A program made the position numbers and the translations under genes. From Streptomyces sp. S3(2020) (lineage in GTDB: Bacteria; Actinomycetota; Actinomycetes; Streptomycetales; Streptomycetaceae), in contig NZ_JABERD010000099.1 of the NCBI RefSeq assembly GCF_013044505.1, positions 1-35,043 of the forward strand: a DNA stretch of 35,043 bases. Reading direction: 5' to 3'. Numbering within the stretch: the first letter of the stretch is position 1; each line of letters opens with the position of its first letter. Below the pieces are notes generated by a model that worked only from the letters and a program-made list of their open reading frames with translations, made no database searches and had not been told where the DNA came from. Shown here piece by piece: positions 1 to 8,066 of the stretch.

Positions 1-71
1 CCCGCGCCCCCCTGGCTCTCCCCTGTCCGCTTCGTCGGCAGCGTCAGAAGGGTATAAGGGACAGCCCGCCC

Positions 72-90
72 CTGGGGGCTACGCCCCCAG
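72..90. terminator. GC-rich hairpin, terminator-like
   Basis: The arms CTGGGGGC (72-79) and GCCCCCAG (83-90) pair perfectly around a TAC loop. There is no T-run, as is usual for Streptomyces terminators. It may end minus-strand transcription from the gene at 513-1289 or belong to a dispersed repeat element. Confidence 0.45.
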
Positions 91-132
91 ACCCCCATCG
101 GCCCTGAAGGGGCCTCGTCCTCAAACGCCGGA

Positions 133-228
133 CGGGCTGAAATTGCCTGAACCGGCGTCGGGAGGCGGAGCTGCCTCGGGCGGGCTGAGATTGCCTGGGT
201 CGGCGTCGGGAGGCGGAGCCCCCTCGGG
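133..228. repeat. Two-copy 48-bp tandem repeat
   Basis: Bases 133-180 and 181-228 are adjacent 48-bp copies that differ at only a few positions. Both begin CGGGCTGA and contain CGGCGTCGGGAGGCGGAGC. The 48-bp length keeps reading frame (16 codons), so a Pro-rich peptide repeat appears on the minus strand. No start or domain supports a gene there. Confidence 0.7.
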
Positions 229-512
229 TGCGCGCCAGGTGGGCTGTCCGGCACGGGGGCGGATCGCCGTAGAGCTGTCTCCTGTGACCCCAGGTGGGGC
301 ATCACCCGGGCTTGCGCAACGGTGAGCAGGGGACGTACCGGGGGGTGTCCGCCCGCAGCGTCGGGCGACCGACCAACCTCGCCGCCCCAGCAGGCCGTAC
401 CGCCCGACCGAGGACGGATACCCCCCGGTGCGGCACCGACCCACGACGTACGAGTAGTGCGCGACGCGAACCCCCACCGAAGCCGCACAGGCTGCCGCAG
501 GCATCCAGCCGG

Positions 513-1289
513 CTAGGTGCACCACCACAGGAAGCGTTCGCAGGATTCTGTGGGGGAAGGGTCCGCTGTCGGTTCCGAGGTGGTGGGGGCTGTGGTCGGG
601 GTCGAGGAGGTCGCCGGGGTTGTCGGTGCTGGGGCCGAGGTGAGGTTGGGGGCGGAGGCCGCTGCGGACTGGGCGTCCTTGTCGGGGTCCTTCTCGTCCT
701 CGGATTCGGATGCCGAGGACGACGGGGACTTCGAGGCGTCCGGGGACGCGGAGACCGACGGGGCGGATCCGTTCTCGTCGGTCAGCGGCTCGGCCGTCGC
801 GCTCGCCTCCGCCTCGGCCGCACCCTCCGCCGACTCACCCCCCGCTGCGGCAGGCGTCGACGACGAGCCGGGAGCGTCCAGACCGAGCTCCGCCAGGCTG
901 AGCCCACCGGCGGCGAGTATGAAGCCCGCCGTGATCAGCAGAGTCCGCCGGCGCCGACGCCGATGCGCCGCCGCTTTGCGATCACGGCGGCTCCCGCCAC
1001 CGGCGGCACCGACCGCACCGTCCTCGTCGTCATCCTCGGAGTCGTCGTAGCCCTCGGGCTCCTCATCGACCTCCGCGACCCTGCCACCCCGGCCCCGCGC
1101 ACGTCTTCGCACCGCCCGGCCACCACCCTCGGGCACACCCACGGGCTCGCCGCCGTACGCCTCATGAGCGTCGCCGTCCACCTCCACCGGCTGGGCCGCG
1201 TACTCGTGGAGTTGTTGGGCTGGGGTGCCGCAGCCCGGGCAGGCGAGGGCGCCGTTGAGGTGCCTTCGGCACGGGAGGCAGTAGTCCAT
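513..1289 (-). CDS. SCO2400-like zinc-ribbon membrane protein
   Basis: The 258-residue product begins with a small zinc ribbon (Cys4, Cys7, Cys17 and Cys20, in two CxxC pairs). A low-complexity acidic stretch follows (about 77-91). Next come an Arg-rich cluster (about 101-115), one membrane segment (about 116-135) and a Ser/Ala/Thr/Pro-rich outer tail. The N-terminus MDYC..CRRHLNGAL matches what I remember of the Streptomyces SCO2400 family, whose function I do not know. The layout suggests a cytoplasmic metal-binding knob, a membrane anchor and a disordered extracytoplasmic tail. The ATG at 1289 lacks a clear Shine-Dalgarno, but the Cys motif begins at residue 4, which supports this start. 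It reads in the same direction as the upstream transporter operon but is separated from it by 167 bp. Confidence 0.8.
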   Translation of the reverse strand: MDYCLPCRRHLNGALACPGCGTPAQQLHEYAAQPVEVDGDAHEAYGGEPVGVPEGGGRAVRRRARGRGGRVAEVDEEPEGYDDSEDDDEDGAVGAAGGGSRRDRKAAAHRRRRRRTLLITAGFILAAGGLSLAELGLDAPGSSSTPAAAGGESAEGAAEAEASATAEPLTDENGSAPSVSASPDASKSPSSSASESEDEKDPDKDAQSAAASAPNLTSAPAPTTPATSSTPTTAPTTSEPTADPSPTESCERFLWWCT

Positions 1290-1456
1290 GACGCGGGAAG
1301 ATTAAGTTCCGAACCGGTAGCGTTCCTAGAGGCAGCTGTGAAGGTTGTGTGGGGAACCGGCCGTTCCGGCGACGCGAGTTGAGGATGTTCTGCTCTCATC
1401 CCACCTCATCGCATCGAAAGCGACATCGCTCCGCGGCAGACCGGTTCTCCCTCCGC

Positions 1457-2479
1457 TCACGTTTCCTTACGGGTCGTCATGACGCGCTGGATGAGGATGA
1501 ACGCACACAGCAGCACACCCGTGGCGATCTTCGTCCACCAGGAGCTCAGCGTGCCCTCGAACTGGATGATGCTCTTGATCAGGCCGAGGACCAGGACACC
1601 GAACAGCGTGCCCAGGACGTAGCCCGAGCCACCCGTCAGCAGCGTGCCGCCGATGACCACCGCGGCGATCGCGTCGAGCTCCATGCCCACGGCGTGCAGC
1701 GGGTCACCGGACTGGATGTAGAGCATGAAGAGAAGGCCGGCGAGCGCGGAGCAGAAGCCGCTCATCGTGTACACCGCGATCTTCGTGCCGCCCAGCGGGA
1801 GCCCCATCAGCAGCGCCGACTGCTCGTTGCCGCCGATGGCGTAGATCCGGCGTCCGAAGCGGGTGTAGTGGAGGAGGTAGAACGCCGCCGCCAGGACGAC
1901 CAGGGCCACGACGGCACCGATCGACAGCTCCCCCACGCCCAGCGGCACCCGCGTCTCGGCCAGGCTGCTCACGGCCGAGTCGGTGATGGCGATCGACTCC
2001 TTGCTGATGACCAGGCACAGGCCCCGGAAGAGGAAGAGGCCGGCGAGGGTCACGATGAACGGCTGGATCTCGAAGTTGTGGATCACATAGCCCATGAGGA
2101 AGCCGCCGAACGCTCCGACTCCCAGGGATATGGGGATGACGACCAGCAGCGGCAGGCCCACGTCCTGCACCAGCCACGCCGTGAGCATCGTCGTGAAGCC
2201 GATCAACGAGCCGACGGACAGGTCGATGCCGCCGGACATGATGACGAAGGTGGCTCCGACGGCGGCGACCAGGAGATAGCTGTTGTCGATGAACAGGTTG
2301 AGGAACACCTGCGAGTCGCCGAAGCCGTAGTTCACGTAGCGGCTCAGGCCGCCGATGTACATCGCGAGGAAGAGGCCGGCCGTGACCAGGACGGGCAGTC
2401 GCCGGTCGGCGAGCAGGCGCGCGGCCTTGGAGGGGGTACGGGTCTGCGGTGTCGTGGGGGTCTTGGTGGTCGTACTCAT
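1457..2479 (-). CDS. yjfF: Sugar ABC permease, YjfF-like
   Basis: A 340-residue integral membrane permease of the carbohydrate uptake CUT2 (ribose/galactofuranose) family. It has a series of hydrophobic segments and the family signatures IDLSVGSLIG (about residues 81-90) and IGGTLLTGG near the C-terminus. The closest remembered match is E. coli YjfF, the second permease of the YtfQRT-YjfF importer. The ATG overlaps the stop of the preceding permease (ATGA) and is preceded by GGAGGT, which fixes the start. It is the last gene of the four-gene importer set, so it most likely forms a heterodimeric channel with the product of 2479-3567, energised by the ATPase at 3564-5102. The orthology call is by motif only. 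Confidence 0.88.
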   Translation of the reverse strand: MSTTTKTPTTPQTRTPSKAARLLADRRLPVLVTAGLFLAMYIGGLSRYVNYGFGDSQVFLNLFIDNSYLLVAAVGATFVIMSGGIDLSVGSLIGFTTMLTAWLVQDVGLPLLVVIPISLGVGAFGGFLMGYVIHNFEIQPFIVTLAGLFLFRGLCLVISKESIAITDSAVSSLAETRVPLGVGELSIGAVVALVVLAAAFYLLHYTRFGRRIYAIGGNEQSALLMGLPLGGTKIAVYTMSGFCSALAGLLFMLYIQSGDPLHAVGMELDAIAAVVIGGTLLTGGSGYVLGTLFGVLVLGLIKSIIQFEGTLSSWWTKIATGVLLCAFILIQRVMTTRKET

Positions 2480-3567
2480 CACGACACCTCCATCTTGGGA
2501 GCGGAGTCGGCGGGCTCGGCGGCCGCGGCGGGCGCCGCCGCCGGGGCCGCGGCCTTCGCACGGGCGCCGAAGACCTTGGCGCGGAACTTCGGGGACTGGA
2601 GGAGGCAGACGACGATGACGACGGCGGCCTTGAAGACGAGGTTGGTCTGGGTGGGGACGCCGATGGTGTAGATCGTGGTGGTCAGGGTCTGGATGACCAG
2701 GGCGCCGACGACCGTGCCGCCGATCGAGAACCGGCCGCCCAGGAGCGAGGTGCCGCCGATCACCACCGCGAGGATCGCGTCCAGCTCGATCCACAGGCCG
2801 GCGTTGTTGCCGTCCGCGGCCGAGGTGTTGGAGCTGATCATCAGGCCCGCGATGCCCGCGCACAGGGCGCAGAAGACGTACACCATGATCTTGATACGGC
2901 GGGAGCGGATGCCGACCAGACGGCTGGCCTCGGCGTTGCCGCCGACGGACTCGACCAGCAGGCCGAGGGCGGTGCGGCGGGTCAGCGCCACCGTGACGGC
3001 CACGACGGCGGCCACCACGAAGATGGAGAAGGGCAGGGTCAGCCAGTAGCCGCCGCCGATCAGCTTGTACGGCTCGCTGTTGATGGTGATGATCTGGCCG
3101 TCGGTGATCAGCTGGGCCACGCCTCGGCCGGCGACCATGATGATGAGGGTCGCGATGATGGGCTGGATACCCATGCGGGCGACGAGGAAGCCGTTCCACA
3201 GACCGCAGACGACCGCCGCGATCAGACCGAGGCCCATCGCCAGCAGCACTCCGGCGAGGGCGTCCTGGTCGGACTGGTCGCTGATGTACGAGCAGGTCAG
3301 CGCGCCCGTGATGGCGACGACCGCGCCTACCGAGAGGTCGATGCCGCCGGTCGCGATGACCAGGGTCATGCCGACCGCCACCAGGATCAGCGGCGAGCCG
3401 AACAGCACGATCGAGACGAGACTGCCGTAGAGGTGGCCGTCCGTCATGTGGATGGCGAAGAAGTCGGGTGTGAAGGGGACGTTGACGAGCAGCAGGGCCA
3501 CCAGGACCACGATCGGCCAGAAGAGGTTGTGGCGCGTCAGTGCTCGCCAGCGGGAGGTGGTGGTCAC
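2479..3567 (-). CDS. ytfT: Sugar ABC permease, YtfT-like
   Basis: A 362-residue CUT2-family membrane permease with hydrophobic segments throughout. It has the characteristic IDLSVGAVVAITGA motif and IGGTSLLGGRFSIGG near the C-terminus, followed by an Ala/Pro-rich cytoplasmic tail (AKAAAPAAAPAAAA). I chose the GTG at 3567 because it overlaps the ATPase stop (GTGA) and has GGAG seven bases upstream. The stop overlaps the next start. Two different permeases in tandem, rather than one gene, is the arrangement of E. coli ytfT-yjfF and argues for a galactofuranose/arabinofuranose-type importer. Substrate specificity cannot be read from the permease itself. Confidence 0.88.
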   Translation of the reverse strand: MTTTSRWRALTRHNLFWPIVVLVALLLVNVPFTPDFFAIHMTDGHLYGSLVSIVLFGSPLILVAVGMTLVIATGGIDLSVGAVVAITGALTCSYISDQSDQDALAGVLLAMGLGLIAAVVCGLWNGFLVARMGIQPIIATLIIMVAGRGVAQLITDGQIITINSEPYKLIGGGYWLTLPFSIFVVAAVVAVTVALTRRTALGLLVESVGGNAEASRLVGIRSRRIKIMVYVFCALCAGIAGLMISSNTSAADGNNAGLWIELDAILAVVIGGTSLLGGRFSIGGTVVGALVIQTLTTTIYTIGVPTQTNLVFKAAVVIVVCLLQSPKFRAKVFGARAKAAAPAAAPAAAAEPADSAPKMEVS

Positions 3568-5102
3568 TGCTGTTCTCCGCTCGCGATGGTCTCGAGGATC
3601 TTGCTGGTGGTGATCTCCGGGCCGTTGGTGAGCTGGGCGACCAGCTTGCGGTCGCGCAGGACGCCGATGGTGTGGCTGAGGCGGAGGACCTCCTCCAGCT
3701 CGGCCGCGATGTAGAGCACGGACATGCCGTCCTCGGAGAGGGAGACCACGAGTTTCTGGATCTCGGTCTTGGCGCCGATGTCGATGCCGCGCGTGGGCTC
3801 GTCGAGGATCAGCAGCTTCGGCTGGGTGATCAGCCAGCGGGCGAGGAGCACCTTCTGCTGGTTGCCGCCGCTCAACTGGCCCACCCGGGCTTCGGGGTTG
3901 GCGGGGCGGATGTCCAGCGCCCCGATGTACTTGGCGACCAGTTCGTCGCGCTGGGCGGTGGGGATGGGGCGGGTCCAGCCGCGGGCCGCCTGGAGGGCGA
4001 GGATGATGTTCTCGCGGACCGTCAGGTCGGGGACCAGGCCCTCGGACTTGCGGTTCTCCGAGCAGAAGGCGACCCCGGCGCCGATGGCGTCGTTCGGGGC
4101 GTTCATCGCCACCTGCTTGCCGCCGATGGCGACCTTGCCGCTGTCGGGCTGGTCGGCGCCGAAGAGGAGCCTGGCCAGTTCGGTGCGGCCGGAGCCCAGC
4201 AGGCCGGCGAGGCCCACGACCTCGCCCTTCTTGATGTCGAGGTCGAAGGGGGCGATGCCGCCGGTCCTGCCGAGGCCTTCCGCCGTCAGCAGCGACTCGC
4301 CGACGTCCGCGTGGAGTTGGTGGTCGTGGAGCTCCTCCAGCTGGTCCAGGGCCTTGCCGATCATCAGCTCGATCAGCCCGACCTGGTCGAGGTCGCGGAC
4401 GAGGTGCTCGCCGACCAGGGTGCCGTTGCGCAGGACGGTCATGCGGTCGCAGATCTCGTAGATCTGGTCGAGGAAGTGCGAGACGAAGAGGATCGCTACG
4501 CCCTCGTCCCGCAACTGCCGCATCAGACGGAACAGTTCGAGGACCTCGTCGCGGTCGAGGCTGGAGGTCGGTTCGTCCAGGACCAGCACCTTGGTGCCGG
4601 AGCCCGAGCCGTCGCTGTCGCCGGTGCCCACCGACCGTACGATCGCGACCAGTTGCTGCACCGCGAGGGGGTAGGAGGACAGGGGGGCGGTGACGTCGAT
4701 GTCTAGGCCGAGCCGGTCGACCAGCTCCGCGGCCTCCTTGCGCATGCGCTTCCACTGGATGCGGCCGGCGCGGGTGGGTTCACGTCCGATGAAGATGTTC
4801 TCCGCCACCGACAGGTTGGGGCAGAGGTTGACCTCCTGGTAGACCGTGCTGATCCCGGCGTGCTGCGCCTGTAGCGGGCTGCCGATCCGCACGGCCTTGC
4901 CGTCGAGGGTGACGGTGCCGCCGTCCAGGGAGTAGACCCCCGTCAGCACCTTGATCAGGGTGGACTTCCCGGCCCCGTTCTCGCCCATCAGGGCGTGGAT
5001 CTCGCCGGGGAAGAGCCGGAAGTCGACGCCCGACAGAGCCCTTACCCCCGGAAACTCCTTGACTATGCCCGTCATCTCCAGGACGGGCTGCGGCTCTGCC
5101 AT
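3564..5102 (-). CDS. ytfR: Sugar ABC ATPase, YtfR-like (two-domain)
   Basis: A 512-residue duplicated ATP-binding subunit of a CUT2 importer. The N-terminal half has Walker A GENGAGKSTL at about residues 40-49 and Walker B VLVLDEPTSSLD. The C-terminal half has GLLGSGRTEL in place of a canonical Walker A, signature LSGGNQQKVLLARW and Walker B LLILDEPTRGID. The weak second P-loop is normal for this family. I chose the ATG at 5102 because AAGAGGAG lies seven bases upstream and the family N-terminus (VLEMTGIVKEFPGV) follows. Upstream open frame to 5297 has no support. It is translationally coupled to the permease (GTGA overlap) but separated from its binding-protein gene by about 750 bp of repeat-rich DNA, which is unusual for such an operon. 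An inserted segment DSDGSGSG sits just before the first Walker B. Confidence 0.92.
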   Translation of the reverse strand: MAEPQPVLEMTGIVKEFPGVRALSGVDFRLFPGEIHALMGENGAGKSTLIKVLTGVYSLDGGTVTLDGKAVRIGSPLQAQHAGISTVYQEVNLCPNLSVAENIFIGREPTRAGRIQWKRMRKEAAELVDRLGLDIDVTAPLSSYPLAVQQLVAIVRSVGTGDSDGSGSGTKVLVLDEPTSSLDRDEVLELFRLMRQLRDEGVAILFVSHFLDQIYEICDRMTVLRNGTLVGEHLVRDLDQVGLIELMIGKALDQLEELHDHQLHADVGESLLTAEGLGRTGGIAPFDLDIKKGEVVGLAGLLGSGRTELARLLFGADQPDSGKVAIGGKQVAMNAPNDAIGAGVAFCSENRKSEGLVPDLTVRENIILALQAARGWTRPIPTAQRDELVAKYIGALDIRPANPEARVGQLSGGNQQKVLLARWLITQPKLLILDEPTRGIDIGAKTEIQKLVVSLSEDGMSVLYIAAELEEVLRLSHTIGVLRDRKLVAQLTNGPEITTSKILETIASGEQQ

Positions 5103-5165
5103 GGCAGCGCTCCTCTTGGACTCATCGATTCGGTTCAGGCCCCCTGAGCGGGGCCGATCCCGCGG

Positions 5166-5208
5166 GGAGCCTGGCCGGCCGAGACGTACTCGGCCGACCG
5201 GAGGCTCC
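5166..5208 (-). other. Long stem-loop upstream of the ATPase gene
   Basis: Outer arms GGAGCCT (5166-5172) and AGGCTCC (5202-5208) enclose inner arms CGGCCGAG (5176-5183) and CTCGGCCG (5189-5196) around the loop ACGTA. Nothing like a T-run follows on the minus strand. It lies 64 bp upstream of the ATPase start, inside the probable operon. A role in partial termination or in protecting the 3' end of the binding-protein mRNA is inferred: importer operons often express the binding protein in excess. Confidence 0.6.
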
Positions 5209-5244
5209 CTGCCGGTGGTGCGGTCGGTCATTTCCACGATCGGT

Positions 5245-5854
5245 CGGCACGGCGGCCTGCCGATACGACGTTCGGTCGACACGGTCTCGGTCGGCACGGC
5301 GGCCTGCCGATACGGCGATCAGTCAGCACGGCATCCGGTCGACACCGCCAACCGGCCAGTACCGTCGGCCAGTCGACACCGCCAGTCGGTCGATACGGCG
5401 ATCGATCGGCGCCACGCCCAGCCGATACAGCGAACGGTCAGCACGGCATCCGGTCGACACCGCCGCCGACCAACACCGCCAACCGGCCAGTACCGTCGGC
5501 CAGTTGACACCGCCGATCGGTCGTTACGGCGATCGATCGGCACCGTCAGTCGTCAGCACCGTCAGTCATCAGCACCGCCGGTCCGTCGGCACCGCAACCG
5601 GTCAGCACCGCCAACCACTCGACGCTGCCAGCCAGTCGACACCGCCAGTCGATCGGCACGATCGGCTGATCAGCACCGCGGTCGATCAGCACCGCGGTGG
5701 ACCGGCACCGCGGTCGACCGGCACCGCCAACCGCTCGATACCGCCAGCCGGTCAGCACCGCCAGTCCGCCGGCACTGCCAACCACTCGGCACCGCCAGTC
5801 CGCCGGCACCGCCAACCGCTCGGCACCGCCGACCCCTCGGTACCGTCGATCCGT
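5245..5854. repeat. Degenerate tandem array, 37 units of 15-17 bp
   Basis: Contiguous units can be laid out without gaps from 5245 to 5854. On the plus strand the consensus is CGGCACCGCCAACCGGT. Most units are 16 or 17 bp and one is 15 bp. Units 1 and 4, 6 and 13, 8 and 16, 30 and 35, and 32 and 34 are identical, which points to segmental duplication. Period 17 is strict near the ytfQ-like gene (5719-5854), and the mixed 16/17 spacing lies further away. Several junctions form the mini-hairpin CGGT-CNNC-ACCG (for example 5336-5347, 5451-5462, 5599-5610, 5749-5760). The unit length is not a multiple of three, so this is not a conserved peptide repeat. The last unit reaches the TGA of the binding-protein gene. 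I know no named family that matches it. Confidence 0.9.
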
Positions 5855-6858
5855 CAGTACTTGCGGGTCGGGAGGGCGTCCTTCGCCTGGTCCTGCATGA
5901 AGTCGCTCTCCTTGGTCTTGATCCAGCGCTCGACCGAGCCGCCTTCGTGGACCGTCTTCACGACCTCCATGAGCTGGGGGCCGAGCAGCGGGTTGCACTC
6001 GACGATGGCGTTGATCTTGCCCTCGGACATCGCGACGAAGCCGTCCTTCACGCCGTCGACCGAGACGATGAGGATGTCCTTGCCGGGCTTCTTGCCGGCC
6101 GCCTCGATGGACTGGATGGCGCCGATGGCCATGTCGTCGTTGTGCGCGTAGAGGACGTTGATGTCCGGGTTGGACTGGAGGAAGGCCGCCATGACCTGCT
6201 TGCCGCCGGCGCGGGTGAAGTCACCGGTCTGCGTGACGACGATCTTCCAGTCGTCGGCGTGGTCGGCGTCCATGACCTCCTTGAAGCCCTTGGCACGCTC
6301 GATGGCGGGGGCGGCACCGGTGGTGCCCTCCAGCTGGGCGATCTTCACGTCGCCCTTGAGGCCGGCCTTCTCGATGACCTTCTCGAGGATCTTGCCGGCG
6401 CGGCGGCCCTCGTCGGTGAAGTCGGAGCCGACCAGGGTGACGTACAGGGAGTCGTCGGAGGTCTCGACGGAGCGGTCGGTGAGGACCACGGGGATCTTCG
6501 CGGCCTTGGCCTCCTTGAGCACCGCGTCCCAGCCGGTGACGACCACCGGGGAGAAGGCGATGACGTCCACCTTCTGCTGGATGTAGCTGCGGATCGCGGA
6601 GATCTGGTTCTCCTGCTTCTGCTGGGCGTCGGAGAACTGGAGCTTGTAACCCGCCTCCTTGGCCGCGGACTTGACCGAGTCGCTGTTGGCGGTGCGCCAG
6701 CCGCTCTCGGAGCCGACCTGGGAGAAGCCGAGGGTGATCGTCTTGCTGCCGCTCCCGGAGGTGCTGGTGGAGCTGTCGTCCTCCTTGGCACAGGCGGCCA
6801 GGGTGCCCGCCGCCGCAACGCCGATGGCCGCAGTGAGGAAGTTCCTTCTGTTGAGCAT
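5854..6858 (-). CDS. ytfQ: Sugar-binding lipoprotein, YtfQ-like
   Basis: A 334-residue periplasmic-binding-fold lipoprotein. The leader carries a twin-arginine-like RRNFLTA and a lipobox LAAC with Cys23 as the predicted lipidated residue, so it should sit on the outer face of the membrane. The mature part strongly resembles E. coli YtfQ, the galactofuranose-binding protein: GFSQVGSESGWR, QQKQENQI, PVVVTGWDAVLKEAK, GDFTR and YAHNDDMAIGAIQ are all recognisable. The ATG at 6858 has AAAGGAGA at good spacing. The stop codon is contiguous with the first unit of the tandem array. The partner ATPase and permeases follow on the same strand after about 750 bp. Upstream lies one copy of the shared CGAAATATCG motif. 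The substrate may be galactofuranose or arabinofuranose; both use similar proteins. Confidence 0.9.
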   Translation of the reverse strand: MLNRRNFLTAAIGVAAAGTLAACAKEDDSSTSTSGSGSKTITLGFSQVGSESGWRTANSDSVKSAAKEAGYKLQFSDAQQKQENQISAIRSYIQQKVDVIAFSPVVVTGWDAVLKEAKAAKIPVVLTDRSVETSDDSLYVTLVGSDFTDEGRRAGKILEKVIEKAGLKGDVKIAQLEGTTGAAPAIERAKGFKEVMDADHADDWKIVVTQTGDFTRAGGKQVMAAFLQSNPDINVLYAHNDDMAIGAIQSIEAAGKKPGKDILIVSVDGVKDGFVAMSEGKINAIVECNPLLGPQLMEVVKTVHEGGSVERWIKTKESDFMQDQAKDALPTRKY

Positions 6859-6941
6859 GTTCTTCTCCTTTGAAGAGCCGGTCCGGGGAGGACCGTTGTT
6901 ACTCACGGGGACCGACCGCACTGCGTCCAGCCTGTCGATCA

Positions 6942-6957
6942 TTATTCGAAATATCGG
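6942..6957 (-). promoter_or_regulatory. Shared regulon box, ytfQ-like copy
   Basis: The plus strand reads TTATTCGAAATATCGG; the minus strand reads CCGATATTTCGAATAA. It lies 84 bp upstream of the ytfQ-like start, in the gap after the LacI-family gene. The core is the reverse complement of the copy at 10560-10573 and is a near-palindrome. It is grouped with the boxes at 8267, 10560 and 20926 by eye. The binding protein is unknown. Confidence 0.55.
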
Positions 6958-7002
6958 TCACACTGGTGTGCGAATGTGGCCGATCGATGCGGTGGAGCGG
7001 TG

Positions 7003-8022
7003 TCAGTCGGGAGCGGTGCTGGCCCGGACGACGAGTTGGGGTTCGATGGCGACTCCGGGCGCCCCGGAGGGGGCCCGGCCCTCGATGAGGTCCAGCAGCA
7101 GGGCGATGCTGTGTTTGCCCACCGTCGCGAAGTCCTGCCGGACGGTGGTGAGCGGTGGAGCGAAGAACTCCGATTCCGGGATGTCGTCGAAGCCGACCAC
7201 GGCGACATCCTGGGGAGTGCGCAGGCCGGCCTCCCGCAGTGCTCGCAACGCCCCCAGCGCCATTTGGTCGTTGGCGACGAAGACAGCGGTCAGTCCGCGG
7301 CCCACCCAGCCGGCCAGTTCCTGGCCCGCACGGTAGCCCGAGAGCGGACTCCAGTCCCCCCGCAGCGGCGCCGGCGGCTCGATGCCCGCCGCTTCGAGGG
7401 TCGCCCGCCAACCGGTCTCCCGGTCGGCGGCCTCCTGCCAGTCCTCGGGCCCGGCGAGATGCCAGACCGTACGGTGGCCGGCCGCCAGCAGATGACCGGT
7501 GGCCAGGCGTGCACCCAGTTGCTGGTCCACGTTGACGCTGGGGATCTCCGCACCGGAGCCGGTCCCCACGGCCACCACCGGGAAGGGATGGCGGAGTTCG
7601 GCGAGGGCCTCGACCGCGGAGCGCTGTGGAGCGAGGGCGATGACCCCCTCCACCCCGCCCTCGCTGAGATGGTCCAGGGCCTCGGACAGGGTCTCCACCG
7701 CCAGCCTGCGCAGACTGACCGTCGAGACGGTGTAACCGGCGGCGCGTGCCGCGTCCTCCAGCGCGAACAGGGTGCTGGCCGGCCCGTAGAGCGTGGTGTT
7801 GGAGGCGACCACACCCAGGGTCCGGGTGCGGCGGGTGGCCAGAGCCCGGGCGGAGGAGTTGCGACGGTAGCCCATCTCCTCGATCGCCCGCAGCACCTTT
7901 GCCCGGGTCTCGTCCCGGACGTTGGGATGATCACCCAGGACGCGGGAGACCGTCTGGTGGGACACCCCGGCCAGACGTGCCACATCGGCCATGGTGGGCG
8001 GCCGAAGCTGTAAGTGGTCCAC
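7003..8022 (-). CDS. LacI-family sugar-responsive regulator
   Basis: A 339-residue transcription factor with an N-terminal LacI helix-turn-helix (ADVARLAGVSHQTVSRVL, about residues 12-29) and a C-terminal periplasmic-binding-like effector domain. The recognition helix SHQTVSR differs from E. coli LacI SYQTVSR at one residue, which fits the lac-like palindrome at 8067-8084. I chose the GTG at 8022 because AGGAGG lies seven bases upstream. An in-frame ATG at 7992 would give a start right at the HTH but has no such site. With the GTG start, codon 4 is TTA (8013-8011), a rare bldA-dependent codon in Streptomyces. The gene lies directly upstream of the YtfQ-type importer (144-bp gap) and is divergent from the dehydratase operon. 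The effector is probably a sugar. Confidence 0.9.
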   Translation of the reverse strand: MDHLQLRPPTMADVARLAGVSHQTVSRVLGDHPNVRDETRAKVLRAIEEMGYRRNSSARALATRRTRTLGVVASNTTLYGPASTLFALEDAARAAGYTVSTVSLRRLAVETLSEALDHLSEGGVEGVIALAPQRSAVEALAELRHPFPVVAVGTGSGAEIPSVNVDQQLGARLATGHLLAAGHRTVWHLAGPEDWQEAADRETGWRATLEAAGIEPPAPLRGDWSPLSGYRAGQELAGWVGRGLTAVFVANDQMALGALRALREAGLRTPQDVAVVGFDDIPESEFFAPPLTTVRQDFATVGKHSIALLLDLIEGRAPSGAPGVAIEPQLVVRASTAPD

Positions 8023-8066
8023 GGTCGCACCTCCTGGCTCTCAGCGATCGGTTGAATGCGGTGCAC

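Larger units (their letters stand above)
1..512. other. Non-coding stretch with dispersed repeats
   Basis: I see no convincing gene here. Open frames exist on both strands, but they are Arg/Pro/Gly-rich products of stop-poor GC-rich DNA and carry no recognisable domain. The left part (about 60-230) holds a hairpin and a two-copy tandem repeat, listed separately. It resembles the dispersed intergenic elements common in Streptomyces, including a stretch like CCTCAAACGCCGGACGGGCT around 119-138. From about 229 to 512 I see nothing else I can name. A minus-strand frame from 528 down to 121 overlaps the end of the next gene and is probably spurious. Confidence 0.5.

Noticed and set aside
121..528. 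Possible 135-residue minus-strand protein
   Set aside because: It overlaps the end of the gene at 513-1289 and the dispersed repeat, and its sequence has no recognisable family.
5245..5854. CRISPR array
   Set aside because: The units are contiguous and degenerate with no spacers of regular length between identical repeats, and no cas gene is nearby.
4951..6873. A 1.9-kb open frame on the plus strand across the repeat array
   Set aside because: The array unit is 15-17 bp, so the frame is not a conserved repeat protein. The remainder is antisense to the binding-protein gene.
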